Assembly (NCBI RefSeq): GCF_040643635.1
Contig: NZ_JBEYUS010000011.1
Coordinates: 60,708-124,707 of the forward strand
Source of the DNA: Saccharopolyspora_C sp040643635
Lineage (GTDB): Bacteria > Actinomycetota > Actinomycetes > Mycobacteriales > Pseudonocardiaceae
DNA: 64,000 nt
Reading direction: 5' to 3'
The notes under the pieces were generated by a model that had not been told where the DNA came from, did not search any database, and saw nothing but the letters and a program-made list of their open reading frames with translations. Within the stretch, counting starts at the first letter, position 1; each line of letters opens with the position of its first letter. Shown in pieces: positions 33,488 through 41,588 of the stretch. The position numbers and the translations under genes were made by a program.

Positions 33488-34198
33488 ATGACCACTTCCA
33501 CCGCCACCGGAACCGGGCTCGGCTACTCGGACCTGCCCGCGCTGCTCGGCCGGATGTCCGGCGACGAGAAGCACTCGCCCGCCGCCACCTCCACCCTCGA
33601 CGTGCTCTGGGTGCTCTACGACCGCATCCTCGCCGTCGACCCCGCGCACCCCGACGACCCGGACCGGGACCGCTTCCTGCTGTCCAAGGGGCATGGGCCG
33701 ATGGCCTACTACGCGGTGCTCGCCGCGAAGGGCTTCCTCGACCCCGCCGAGCTCGACGGCTGGAGCGGCTTCGACTCCCGCCTCGGCCAGCACCCGGACC
33801 GGCTGCTCGCACCCGGCGTCGAGATCGGCAGCGGCTCCCTCGGCCACGGGCTGCCGCTGGCGCTCGGCACCGCCCTCGGCCTCCGCGCGCAGGGGCGCAC
33901 CCGGTCGCGCGTCGTCGTGCTCGTCGGCGACGCCGAACTCGGCGAGGGCAGCAACCACGAGGCGATCACCGTCGCCGGCCGCCTCGGTGCGGGGCAGCTG
34001 ACCGCGGTCGTGATCGACAACGCCTCCGACTCGCACGGCTGGCCCGGCGGCATCGCGGAGCGGTTCGCCCGCGAAGGCTGGGCCGCGCACACCGTCGACG
34101 GCCGCGACCACGACGCCCTGCAGCACGCCTTCACCGACACCCGACCCGACCAGCCGCTCGCCGTCATCGCCCGCGTCGAACCGAAGGAGCTCGCATGA
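33488..34198 (+). CDS. Transketolase, N-terminal (thiamine-diphosphate) subunit
   Basis: The 236-residue protein matches the first half of transketolase-like enzymes: SKGHGPMAYYAVLA, GSLGHGLPLALG and the ThDP/metal motif GDAELGEGSNHEA...VVIDN. It is the two-gene form; the partner overlaps by four bases. In other bacteria such split enzymes act on sugar phosphates or on substrates of specialised pathways. The position next to pucR and away from other pentose-phosphate genes argues for a dedicated catabolic role. Confidence 0.87.
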   Translation: MTTSTATGTGLGYSDLPALLGRMSGDEKHSPAATSTLDVLWVLYDRILAVDPAHPDDPDRDRFLLSKGHGPMAYYAVLAAKGFLDPAELDGWSGFDSRLGQHPDRLLAPGVEIGSGSLGHGLPLALGTALGLRAQGRTRSRVVVLVGDAELGEGSNHEAITVAGRLGAGQLTAVVIDNASDSHGWPGGIAERFAREGWAAHTVDGRDHDALQHAFTDTRPDQPLAVIARVEPKELA

Positions 34199-35124
34199 CC
34201 GCCCCGACCGAACCCCGCACCCGCCCGATGCGCGAGGAGTTCACCGACATCGTCGGCGCCGCTCTCGACGCGGACCCGCGGCTCGCGGTGGTGCTCGCCG
34301 AGATCTCCGCCGACCGGTTCACCGGCGCCGCCGCGCGCCATCCCGACCGGGTGATCAACGTGGGCATCCGGGAGCAGGCGCTGATCGGCGTCGCGGGCGG
34401 GCTCGCGCTCACCGGCATGCGGCCCGTCGTGCACTCGATCGCCCCGTTCCTCGTGGAACGGCCGTTCGAGCAGCTCAAGCTGGACCTCAACCACCAGGGA
34501 GTGGGCGCCGTCCTCGTCAGCACCGGCGCGTCCTACGACTACCCGGCCGCGGGCCGCACCCACATGGCCCCCGGTGACGTGGCGCTGCTGGACACGCTGC
34601 CGGACTGGACGGTGCACGTGCCCGGACACCCCCGGGAGTTCGCCGAACTGCTCAGCGCGGCGCTGCTCACCGACGACCTCGTGTACCTGCGGATGAGCGA
34701 GCGCACCAACGAGACCCCGTTCCCGGTCGGGCGCCGGTTCCGGGTGGTGCGCGAGGGCCGCTCCGGAGTGGTGCTCGCGGTGGGGCCGATGCTGCGGCCG
34801 GTGCTGGCGGCGACGGCCGGGCTGGACGTGACGGTGCTCTACGCCGCCACCGTCCGGCCGTTCGACGCGGCGGGGCTGCGCGCGGCGGCGCTGGCGGCGA
34901 CCCCGGATGTGGTGCTGGTGGAGCCCTACTTGCGGGACACCTCCACGGCGGCCGCGAACGCCGCGCTGGCCGACGTGCCGCACCGGGTGCTCGGGCTGGG
35001 CGTGCGGCGGGACGCGGAACTGCGCGCCTACGGCACCGCCGACGAGCACGAGGCCGCGCACGGGTTGGACCCCGCGGGCCTCGCCCGGTCGATCCGCGGA
35101 TTCCTCGCCACGGGCGGCCGGTAG
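34195..35124 (+). CDS. Transketolase, C-terminal subunit
   Basis: The 309-residue protein has the pyrimidine-binding domain (ISADRFTGAAARHPDRVINVGIREQ, where the glutamate of GIREQ activates ThDP) and a C-terminal domain resembling that of the E1 family. It is translationally coupled to the N-terminal subunit. Together they have the length of a DXS/transketolase-like enzyme, with a rather short N-half. Its stop is fused to the hisH promoter hexamer (TAGCCT, 35122-35127). Confidence 0.85.
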   Translation: MTAPTEPRTRPMREEFTDIVGAALDADPRLAVVLAEISADRFTGAAARHPDRVINVGIREQALIGVAGGLALTGMRPVVHSIAPFLVERPFEQLKLDLNHQGVGAVLVSTGASYDYPAAGRTHMAPGDVALLDTLPDWTVHVPGHPREFAELLSAALLTDDLVYLRMSERTNETPFPVGRRFRVVREGRSGVVLAVGPMLRPVLAATAGLDVTVLYAATVRPFDAAGLRAAALAATPDVVLVEPYLRDTSTAAANAALADVPHRVLGLGVRRDAELRAYGTADEHEAAHGLDPAGLARSIRGFLATGGR

Positions 35125-35127
35125 CCT
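35122..35127 (+). promoter_or_regulatory. -10 hexamer of leaderless hisH
   Basis: TAGCCT, then six bases, then GTG (35134). The hexamer includes the stop codon of the transketolase gene. There is no ribosome site in the six bases. Confidence 0.55.
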
Positions 35128-35133
35128 GGCGGC

Positions 35134-35763
35134 GTGGCACGCGTCGTCGTTTTGGACTATGGCTCCGGCAACCTGCGCTCCGCCGAACGCGCCCTGGAAC
35201 ACGCGGGCGCCGACGTGCGGGTGACCTCGGACGCGCAGGCCGCCGTCGAGGCCGACGGGCTCGTCGTCCCCGGCGTCGGCGCGTTCGCGGCCTGCATGGA
35301 AGGCCTGCTCGCCGCCGGTGGGGACGAGATCATCGATCGGCGGCTGGCGGGCGGCCGGCCCGTGCTCGGCATCTGCGTGGGCATGCAGGTGCTGTTCGAC
35401 CGCGGCGTCGAGCACGGTGTGCAGGCCGACGGCTGCGGCCAGTGGCCCGGCGACGTGGAGCGGCTCAAGGCGGACGTGCTGCCGCACATGGGCTGGAACG
35501 AGGTCTCGCCGCCCGCCGACTCGGTGCTGTTCGCCGGGATGGAACCGGGCACCCGGTTCTACTTCGTGCACTCCTTCGCCGCCCGCCGCTGGGAGCTGCC
35601 CGAGTCCGAGACCGTCGCCCCGGCCAAGGTGACCTGGTCCGAGCACGGTGAGCCGTTCGTCGCCGCGGTCGAGAACGGCCCGCTCTCGGCGACGCAGTTC
35701 CACCCGGAGAAGTCCGGCGAAGCGGGCTCCCGGCTGCTGCGCAACTGGCTCGGGACGCTGTGA
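35134..35763 (+). CDS. hisH: Imidazole glycerol phosphate synthase, glutaminase subunit
   Basis: HisH is a 209-residue class I amidotransferase that supplies ammonia to HisF. LGICVGMQVLF holds the catalytic cysteine and ATQFHPEKSG the histidine and glutamate. It begins the second histidine block (hisH-small gene-priA-hisF-hisI) and appears to have its own leaderless promoter, which would be necessary given its separation from hisDCB. Confidence 0.95.
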   Translation: MARVVVLDYGSGNLRSAERALEHAGADVRVTSDAQAAVEADGLVVPGVGAFAACMEGLLAAGGDEIIDRRLAGGRPVLGICVGMQVLFDRGVEHGVQADGCGQWPGDVERLKADVLPHMGWNEVSPPADSVLFAGMEPGTRFYFVHSFAARRWELPESETVAPAKVTWSEHGEPFVAAVENGPLSATQFHPEKSGEAGSRLLRNWLGTL

Positions 35764-35764
35764 C

Positions 35765-35962
35765 GTGCGCCGCCACGGATTGATGAACCCGCGCGGCGCC
35801 CGGGTGGTGGCCCTGGTCCTCGCCGTGGGGGTCGTCGCGGGCTTCAGCTCCACCTACCTCGTCGAAGCCGGCGTGCCCGCCTGGCTGGTGCTGGTGCTCG
35901 CGGTGCTGGTCCTGCTGGTCCCCGTGATCGCCGCGACCCGCTCCGGCGACCGGCACCGCTGA
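35765..35962 (+). CDS. Small membrane protein between hisH and priA
   Basis: The product has 65 residues from GTG 35765 (or 59 from ATG 35783). Two hydrophobic segments (VVALVLAVGVVAGFSSTYLVEA and WLVLVLAVLVLLVPVIAA) are joined by a short loop, with a basic C-terminus. The first start lies one base after the hisH stop. No family assigned. Confidence 0.6.
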   Translation: MRRHGLMNPRGARVVALVLAVGVVAGFSSTYLVEAGVPAWLVLVLAVLVLLVPVIAATRSGDRHR

Positions 35963-36015
35963 CCCCGCACCGCCGGCCCGCGACCGTGCCGGACGGCCTG
36001 CACCGGGCCGCCAGA

Positions 36016-36021
36016 TACAGT
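36016..36021 (+). promoter_or_regulatory. -10 hexamer of leaderless priA
   Basis: TACAGT, then six bases, then GTG (36028). No ribosome site precedes the start. Confidence 0.5.
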
Positions 36022-36027
36022 TGCCGC

Positions 36028-36759
36028 GTGACTTTCACGCTTCTTCCTGCAGTTGACGTGGCCGATGGCCAGGCCGTCCGCTTGGTCCAGGGCGCCGCCG
36101 GAACCGAGACCTCCTACGGCGATCCGCTGGAGGCGGCCCTCGCCTGGCAACGCGCCGGAGCCGAGTGGATCCACCTGGTGGACCTCGACGCGGCGTTCGG
36201 CCGCGGCTCCAACCGGGAGCTGCTGGCCGACGTGGTGCGGCGGCTCGACGTGCGGGTGGAGCTCTCCGGCGGCATCCGCGACGACGACTCGCTCAAGGCC
36301 GCGCTGGCCACCGGCTGCCACCGGGTGAACCTGGGCACCGCGGCGCTGGAGAACCCCGAGTGGGCGGACCGCGTGGTCGCCGAGCACGGGGAGCAGGTCG
36401 CCGTCGGCCTGGACGTGCGCATCACCGAGGAGGGGCACCGGCTCGCCGCCCGCGGCTGGACCCGCGACGGCGGTGACCTGTGGGAGGTGCTGGCCCGGCT
36501 GGACGCCGCGGGCTGCCGCCGCTACGTCGTCACCGACGTGAGCAAGGACGGCACCCTGCAGGGCCCGAACACCGAGCTGCTGCGCGAGGTCTGCGCCCGC
36601 ACCGAGGCACCCGTCGTCGCCTCCGGCGGAGTGTCCAGTGTGGACGACCTGCGGGCGCTGGCCGAACTCGCGCCGCTGGGCGTCGAGGGCTCCATCGTCG
36701 GCAAGGCCTTGTACGCCGGGAACTTCACCCTCGAAGAGGCCCTCGCCGCGGTGTCCTGA
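36028..36759 (+). CDS. priA: Bifunctional PriA (phosphoribosyl isomerase A, HisA/TrpF)
   Basis: The 243-residue (beta-alpha)8 barrel isomerises ProFAR in histidine synthesis and, in actinobacteria, phosphoribosylanthranilate in tryptophan synthesis. Catalytic D10 and D129 are present. R18, R142 and W144 (AARGWT) correspond to R19, R143 and W145 of Mycobacterium tuberculosis PriA, residues linked to handling both substrates. No trpF is found among the trp genes here, which fits a dual role. It also carries one TCCANNNTGGA motif (36634-36644). Confidence 0.93.
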   Translation: MTFTLLPAVDVADGQAVRLVQGAAGTETSYGDPLEAALAWQRAGAEWIHLVDLDAAFGRGSNRELLADVVRRLDVRVELSGGIRDDDSLKAALATGCHRVNLGTAALENPEWADRVVAEHGEQVAVGLDVRITEEGHRLAARGWTRDGGDLWEVLARLDAAGCRRYVVTDVSKDGTLQGPNTELLREVCARTEAPVVASGGVSSVDDLRALAELAPLGVEGSIVGKALYAGNFTLEEALAAVS

Positions 36760-36833
36760 TCGGACCGGGCCCGGCGATGCGCACCCCGCACCGCCGGGCC
36801 GACCCGGTGCCGCGACGGCCGCCGCGCACGGCC

Positions 36834-36839
36834 TACGCT
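36834..36839 (+). promoter_or_regulatory. -10 hexamer of leaderless hisF
   Basis: TACGCT, then six bases, then ATG (36846). The six bases include GGAGG, but only one base from the ATG, too close to act as a normal ribosome site. Confidence 0.45.
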
Positions 36840-36845
36840 GGAGGC

Positions 36846-37619
36846 ATGGGCGTCGCGGTACGAGTGATCCCCTGCCTGGACGTGGACGCCGGGCGGGTCG
36901 TCAAGGGTGTCAACTTCACGGACCTGCGGGACGCGGGCGATCCGGTCGAACTGGCGAAGACCTACGACGCGGAGCACGCCGACGAGCTCACCTTCCTCGA
37001 CGTCACCGCGTCATCCGGGGACCGGGAGACCACGTTCGAGGTGGTGCGCCGCACCGCCGAGCAGGTGTTCATCCCGCTGACCGTCGGCGGCGGCGTCCGC
37101 AGCGCCGACGACGTGAACCGGCTGCTGCGCGCGGGCGCCGACAAGGTGAGCGTGAACACCGCCGCCATCGCCCGCCCCGAACTGCTCCGCGAGGCCTCGC
37201 ACCGGTTCGGCGCGCAGTGCATCGTGCTCTCCGCCGACGCCCGCCGCGTCCCGGAAGGGGAGCAGCCGACCGCCTCCGGTTTCGAGGTCACCACGCACGG
37301 CGGCCGCCGCGGCACCGGGATCTGCGCCGTCGAATGGGCCGAACGCGCCCAGGAGCTCGGCGTCGGCGAGATCCTGTTGAACTCGATGGACGCCGACGGC
37401 ACCAAGGCCGGCTTCGACCTGGAACTGATCCGCGCGGTCCGCTCCCGCGTCGACGTGCCGCTGATCGCCAGCGGCGGCGCCGGCGCGGTCGAGCACTTCG
37501 CGCCCGCGGTCCGCGCCGGGGCGGACGCGGTCCTCGCGGCCAGCGTCTTCCACTTCGGCCAGCTGCGGATCGGCGAGGTCAAGGACGCGATGCGCGCGGA
37601 AGGGATCACCGTCCGATGA
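36846..37619 (+). CDS. hisF: Imidazole glycerol phosphate synthase, cyclase subunit
   Basis: HisF uses ammonia from HisH to form imidazole glycerol phosphate and AICAR. The 257-residue barrel shows IPCLDVDAGRVVKG (catalytic Asp), PLTVGGGVRS, VLSADARR (second Asp) and GEILLNSMDADGTK. It overlaps hisI by four bases. Confidence 0.96.
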   Translation: MGVAVRVIPCLDVDAGRVVKGVNFTDLRDAGDPVELAKTYDAEHADELTFLDVTASSGDRETTFEVVRRTAEQVFIPLTVGGGVRSADDVNRLLRAGADKVSVNTAAIARPELLREASHRFGAQCIVLSADARRVPEGEQPTASGFEVTTHGGRRGTGICAVEWAERAQELGVGEILLNSMDADGTKAGFDLELIRAVRSRVDVPLIASGGAGAVEHFAPAVRAGADAVLAASVFHFGQLRIGEVKDAMRAEGITVR

Positions 37620-37978
37620 GCGAGCTCGACCCGGCGATCGCCGCCCGCCTCAAGCGCAACGCCGACGGCCTGGTGGCCGCGGTCGCGCAGCAGCGCGGCA
37701 CCGGCGAAGTGCTGATGATGGCGTGGATGGACGACGAGGCGTTGCACCGCACGCTCACCACCCGCCGCGGCACCTACTTCTCCCGCAGCCGCGGGGAGTA
37801 CTGGGCGAAGGGCGAGACCTCCGGGCACGTGCAGCACGTGCACGAGGTGCGGCTGGACTGCGACGGGGACACGGTGCTGCTGGTGGTCGACCAGGTGGGC
37901 GCGGCCTGCCACACCGGTGATCGCACCTGCTTCGACGCCGACGTGCTGCTCGGGGAGCCCGCCGGACCGGGGGCCTGA
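37616..37978 (+). CDS. hisI: Phosphoribosyl-AMP cyclohydrolase
   Basis: HisI is the 120-residue single-domain enzyme that opens the purine ring of PR-AMP. GTYFSRSRGEYWAKGETSGH, DCDGDTVL and CHTGDRTCF contain the zinc ligands. No HisE domain is fused, as usual in actinobacteria. It ends the second his block; a minisatellite follows immediately. Confidence 0.96.
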   Translation: MSELDPAIAARLKRNADGLVAAVAQQRGTGEVLMMAWMDDEALHRTLTTRRGTYFSRSRGEYWAKGETSGHVQHVHEVRLDCDGDTVLLVVDQVGAACHTGDRTCFDADVLLGEPAGPGA

Positions 37979-38290
37979 CCCGGACGCCCGCGCCCGGGTG
38001 CCTGGGACGGCTGAACCCGGACGCCCGAATCGGGGGCCGGAATCGGGCGTCTGAACCCGGCGGTCCGAACCTGGACGCCTGAGCGGATGCCTGACCGGAC
38101 GACTGAACCCGGACGCCTGACTCGGGTGCCTGACCCGGACGTCTGAATCGGATGCCCGACCGGACGTCTGAATCGGATGCCTGACCGGACGACTGAACCC
38201 GGACGCCTGACTCGGGTGCCTGACCGGACGACTGAATCGGATGCCCGACCCGGACGCCAGAACCCGGAAGCCAGAGGCGACCGGTCGAAC
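37979..38290. repeat. Degenerate 13-bp minisatellite with a TGA in most units
   Basis: About twenty units of 12-14 bases of the form CGGA(C/T)G-N-CTGA, such as CCGGACGACTGA and ATCGGATGCCTGA, fill almost the whole gap between the convergent hisI and tetR genes. Larger blocks repeat too: the 24-mer-scale pattern at about 38089-38125 recurs at about 38179-38215. Since 13 is not a multiple of three, the TGA triplets place stops in all plus-strand frames. Confidence 0.85.
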
Positions 38291-38337
38291 CGGCCCGCTG
38301 GACCGCCCCTGCACGCCCTCCGAACCGTCCCGCCGGA

Positions 38338-39072
38338 CTAGCCCTCCGGACCGAGTTCGCCGGTGAGGTAGCGCTGCAGGTTCGGCGCGATCGCGGCCAC
38401 CACGGTGTCGTGGTCGGCGGAGGCCAGCGGTTCCAGCTCCACCACGTACCGGGTGATGCCGAGCCCGATGATCTGCGAGGCGCTGAGCGCGGCGCGCAGC
38501 TCCGGCCGGTCCATCCGCAGCTCCCGCACCAGCCGGTCGATGATCACGGTGGCGACGAACTCGCGCAGCAGCCGCAGCGCCGAGCGGTGCGAGGCGACGC
38601 TGCGCACGAGCGCGGCGAACGCACGGCCACCCGCCTCGTCCCACACGCCGAGGAACCGCCGCAGGATGCGCTCGGCGAGCAGCTCCCGGTCCCCGGCCAG
38701 CAGCGCGGGGATGACGGTGGCCGGGTCGATGGGGATGTGCACGGCCGCGGTGAACAGGGCCTCCTTGCCGCCGAACCAGTGGTTGACCATCGCCGGGTCG
38801 ACGCCCGCCCGGGTGGCGATCACGCGCACCGTGGCGTCGTTGTAGCCGGATTCGGCGAACACCTCGCGGGCGGCGGAGACCAGCGCGGCCCGGGTGTCCT
38901 GCCCGCCCGCGCGCCGGCCGCGCCGCTTCCGGCCGTCCGGCTCGTCCCGGTCGGAGCCGCGACCGTCCGCGCGCTCGCCGGGGCTGCGCTCGCCGAGCTC
39001 GTCCTGACGGCCGGTGCCGTCCTGATCGCCGGTGCCGCCTTGATCGCCGGTGCCGCTGTTCACCCCTGCCAT
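38338..39072 (-). CDS. TetR-family regulator with hydrophilic N-terminal extension
   Basis: The product has 244 residues. The first 55 are Gly/Asp/Arg-rich with GTGDQ-type repeats. The TetR helix-turn-helix follows (FAESGYNDATVRVIATRAGVDPAMVNHWFGGKEALF), then an all-helical ligand domain. It is divergent from trpE with 86 bases between. No nearby efflux or enzyme gene identifies its target. Confidence 0.85.
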   Translation of the reverse strand: MAGVNSGTGDQGGTGDQDGTGRQDELGERSPGERADGRGSDRDEPDGRKRRGRRAGGQDTRAALVSAAREVFAESGYNDATVRVIATRAGVDPAMVNHWFGGKEALFTAAVHIPIDPATVIPALLAGDRELLAERILRRFLGVWDEAGGRAFAALVRSVASHRSALRLLREFVATVIIDRLVRELRMDRPELRAALSASQIIGLGITRYVVELEPLASADHDTVVAAIAPNLQRYLTGELGPEG

Positions 39073-39146
39073 CTTCGTCGGTGCCCCGAGCGGCCCGCAA
39101 AACCCCCCGCCGCCCGACCGCTGCGACGCGGCCGGTGCGGGGTCGG

Positions 39147-39152
39147 CACAAT
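39147..39152 (+). promoter_or_regulatory. -10-like hexamer of leaderless trpE
   Basis: CACAAT, then six bases, then ATG (39159), the same spacing as for hisH, priA, hisF and lgt. The first base deviates from TANNNT. No Trp-rich leader peptide is seen. Confidence 0.4.
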
Positions 39153-39158
39153 GTGGAC

Positions 39159-40721
39159 ATGGTTGGCGACGGCGACATCGGCAGCATCACCCCGGACCGC
39201 GCGGAGTTCCGCGACCTGGCCGCCGGACGGCGGGTCATCCCCGTCGTGCGGCGGTTGCTGGCCGACGACGAGACCCCGCTCTCGGTGTACCGGAAGCTCG
39301 CGGGCGACCGGACGGGCACGTTCCTGTTCGAGTCGGCGGAGAACGGGCGTTCCTGGTCGCGCTGGTCGTTCATCGGGGTGCGCAGCGCCGCCGCGCTGAC
39401 CGTGCGCGACGGCGAGGCCTGCTGGACGGGCACGCCCCCGGTGGGCCTGCCGACCGGCGGTGATCCGCTGGAGGCGCTGCGCGAGACGGTGCGGCTGCTG
39501 CGCACCGATCCGCTGCCGGGTCTGCCGCCGCTGACCGGGGGCATGGTCGGCTACCTGGGCTACGACGCGGTGCGCCGCCTGGAGCGGCTGCCGGAGCTCA
39601 CCGAGGACGACCTGCACATCCCCGAGCTGGTGATGCTGCTGGCCACCGACCTGGCCGCGCTGGACCACCACGAGGGCACGATCACGCTGATCGCGAACGC
39701 GGTGAACTGGGACGACAGCCCGGAGCGGGTGGACGCCGCCTACGACGACGCGGTCCGCAGGCTGGACGAGATGACCGAGCGGCTGTGCACGCCGTCCGCG
39801 CCGACCGTGGCGTCCTTCTCCCGCCCAGCGCCGGACTTCACCCGCCGTCGCACCCCCGAGGAGCACTACCGGGCGGTGGAGACGGCGAAGGAGGCGATCC
39901 GCGCGGGCGAGGCCTTCCAGGTCGTCGTCTCGCAGCGCTTCGAGATGGAGACCAGCGCGGACGCCCTCGACGTCTACCGGGTGCTGCGCACCACGAACCC
40001 GAGTCCGTACATGTACCTGCTGCGGCTGGCCGACCCGGAGGGCGGCAGCCCGTTCGACATCGTCGGCTCCAGCCCCGAATCGCTGGTGACGGTCCGCGAC
40101 GGCCAGGCGACGACGCACCCGATCGCGGGCACCCGCTGGCGCGGCGCGGACGAGGACGAGGACGCGCGGCTGGAGAAGGAGCTCAGCAACGACGAGAAGG
40201 AGCGCGCCGAGCACCTGATGCTGGTCGACCTGGGCCGCAACGACCTGGGCCGGGTGTGCCGCGCCGGTTCGGTGCACGTGGTCGAGTTCTTCCGCATCGA
40301 GCGCTACAGCCACGTGATGCACCTGGTCTCCACGGTCACCGGCACCTTGGACGAGGGCCGCACCGCGTTCGACGCGGTCACCGCGTGCTTCCCGGCGGGC
40401 ACCCTGTCCGGTGCGCCGAAGCCGCGGGCGCTGGAGCTGATCGAGGAGCTGGAACCGACGCGCCGCGCCCAGTACGGCGGGGTGGTCGGCTACCTGGACT
40501 TCGCCGGGGACGCCGACACGGCGATCGCGATCCGCACCGCGCTGGTGCGCGACGGGGTGGCGTACGTCCAGGCGGGTGGCGGCATCGTCGCCGATTCGGA
40601 CCCGGTGGCGGAGGACCAGGAGTCGCTGAACAAGGCGAAGGCGGTGCTCAACGCGGTCGCGACCGCGCAGACGCTGCGCGCTCCGGACACGCGCCCGGCG
40701 GACGTGGCGGAGCGGGTGTGA
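39159..40721 (+). CDS. trpE: Anthranilate synthase component I
   Basis: TrpE is 520 residues long and forms anthranilate from chorismate with an amidotransferase partner not present here. FLFESAENGRSWSRWSFIG covers the tryptophan feedback site region. The chorismate-binding domain shows YLLRLADPEG, PIAGTRWRG, LVDLGRNDLGRV and GTLSGAPKPRALELI. The start is ATG 39159. It overlaps the next gene by four bases (GTGA). Confidence 0.96.
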   Translation: MVGDGDIGSITPDRAEFRDLAAGRRVIPVVRRLLADDETPLSVYRKLAGDRTGTFLFESAENGRSWSRWSFIGVRSAAALTVRDGEACWTGTPPVGLPTGGDPLEALRETVRLLRTDPLPGLPPLTGGMVGYLGYDAVRRLERLPELTEDDLHIPELVMLLATDLAALDHHEGTITLIANAVNWDDSPERVDAAYDDAVRRLDEMTERLCTPSAPTVASFSRPAPDFTRRRTPEEHYRAVETAKEAIRAGEAFQVVVSQRFEMETSADALDVYRVLRTTNPSPYMYLLRLADPEGGSPFDIVGSSPESLVTVRDGQATTHPIAGTRWRGADEDEDARLEKELSNDEKERAEHLMLVDLGRNDLGRVCRAGSVHVVEFFRIERYSHVMHLVSTVTGTLDEGRTAFDAVTACFPAGTLSGAPKPRALELIEELEPTRRAQYGGVVGYLDFAGDADTAIAIRTALVRDGVAYVQAGGGIVADSDPVAEDQESLNKAKAVLNAVATAQTLRAPDTRPADVAERV

Positions 40722-41305
40722 CGGCGCGGCGCGAGACCTCGCCGCGGCTGCTGTGGTCGGTGGTGCTGCTGCTGGTGGCCGCGGCGGGGCTGTTGTGGGG
40801 CGCGAGCGCGCTGACCTGGGCGTCGCGGCAGTACCGCACCCCGTTCTCCGGCGAGGTGGGCGCGGTGGCCTCGGGCGCGGTGGCGCGTCCGGAGCTGGTG
40901 CCGCTGGCCCTGGCCGCGCTGGCCGCGGTCGCCGCGGTGCTCGCCACCGGCGGTCTGCTGCGCCGCGTGGTGGGCGTGCTGACCCTGCTGGGCGGCGTGC
41001 TGCTGCTGTGGCGGGCGGGCACGTGGTGGTTCACCGCCTCGGCCGGGTTCGTGCCGCCGGGAGTGCCCTCGGGCGGCGAGCCGGTGGGCGAGCCGGTGCT
41101 CACCCCGTTCGGCCCGCTGCTGGTGGTGCTGGCCGGGCTGGCGCTGCTCGCCGCGGGCGCGCTGGTCGCGGTGCGCGCCGGGCGGATGCCCGCGATGGGC
41201 GCGCGGTACTCGGCGCCGGGGGCGGAGAAGCGGAAGTCCACCGATCCGGACAAAAGGCTGTGGGACGCTCTGGACGAGGGAGCGGACCCGACCGACGAGC
41301 GCTAG
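40718..41305 (+). CDS. Trp-operon-associated membrane protein (Trp_oprn_chp, TIGR02234-like)
   Basis: The 195-residue protein has four hydrophobic segments (SPRLLWSVVLLLVAAAGLLWGASALTW first) and WASRQYRTPFSGEV between the first and second, typical of the family found between trpE and trpC in actinobacteria. The GTG overlaps the trpE stop. Function unknown; conservation of position is the main clue. The small HGxxPAAW-type gene that often follows in relatives was not found. Confidence 0.85.
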   Translation: MTARRETSPRLLWSVVLLLVAAAGLLWGASALTWASRQYRTPFSGEVGAVASGAVARPELVPLALAALAAVAAVLATGGLLRRVVGVLTLLGGVLLLWRAGTWWFTASAGFVPPGVPSGGEPVGEPVLTPFGPLLVVLAGLALLAAGALVAVRAGRMPAMGARYSAPGAEKRKSTDPDKRLWDALDEGADPTDER

Positions 41306-41495
41306 CCGCGCGCGCAGCGCGGTCCCGGCACCGGTTCGGGTACGTCCGGGTGGCGGCGGGGAGTCCGTCGATCGGAGTCGGCAAGGGACGAAGGTCCTTG
41401 CTGTGCAGGGACGTTGTACCGACCCCTTGGGCGGCGGCCGCACCGCGCGGGGTTAGCATCGGCCATGCGAACGGCACGGCGGGAAGGGGAGTGTC

Positions 41496-41588
41496 GTGAT
41501 CGAGCGCGCTGAGTTCGGCTGCGTCAATGACGATTTTCGAGACCTGCGGGCGAGTGTTCGGGGCACGCGTGGCGAGGTGTTCGAGTGA
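41496..41588 (+). CDS. Candidate 30-residue ORF translationally coupled to trpC
   Basis: GTG at 41496, preceded by GGGAAGGGGAG, opens 30 codons (MIERAEFGCVNDDF...) ending in the TGA that overlaps the trpC GTG (GTGA). Its codons are less GC-biased than the neighbours (about eight of 29 end in A or T). A second tiny frame, ATG 41465 to TGA 41512, overlaps it and has TAGCAT (41454-41459) just upstream. There are no Trp codons in either, so it is not a classical attenuator peptide. It could simply deliver ribosomes to trpC. Confidence 0.4.
   Translation: MIERAEFGCVNDDFRDLRASVRGTRGEVFE

Noticed and set aside
39073..39158. Trp-codon leader peptide or attenuator before trpE
   Set aside because: No short ORF with Trp codons is present; the start looks leaderless.
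36962..39544. Minus-strand frame of 860 codons with FSRPVRHPSQASG-like repeats
   Set aside because: It crosses hisF, hisI, the 13-bp minisatellite, tetR (different frame) and trpE; the peptide repeats are just the minisatellite translated.
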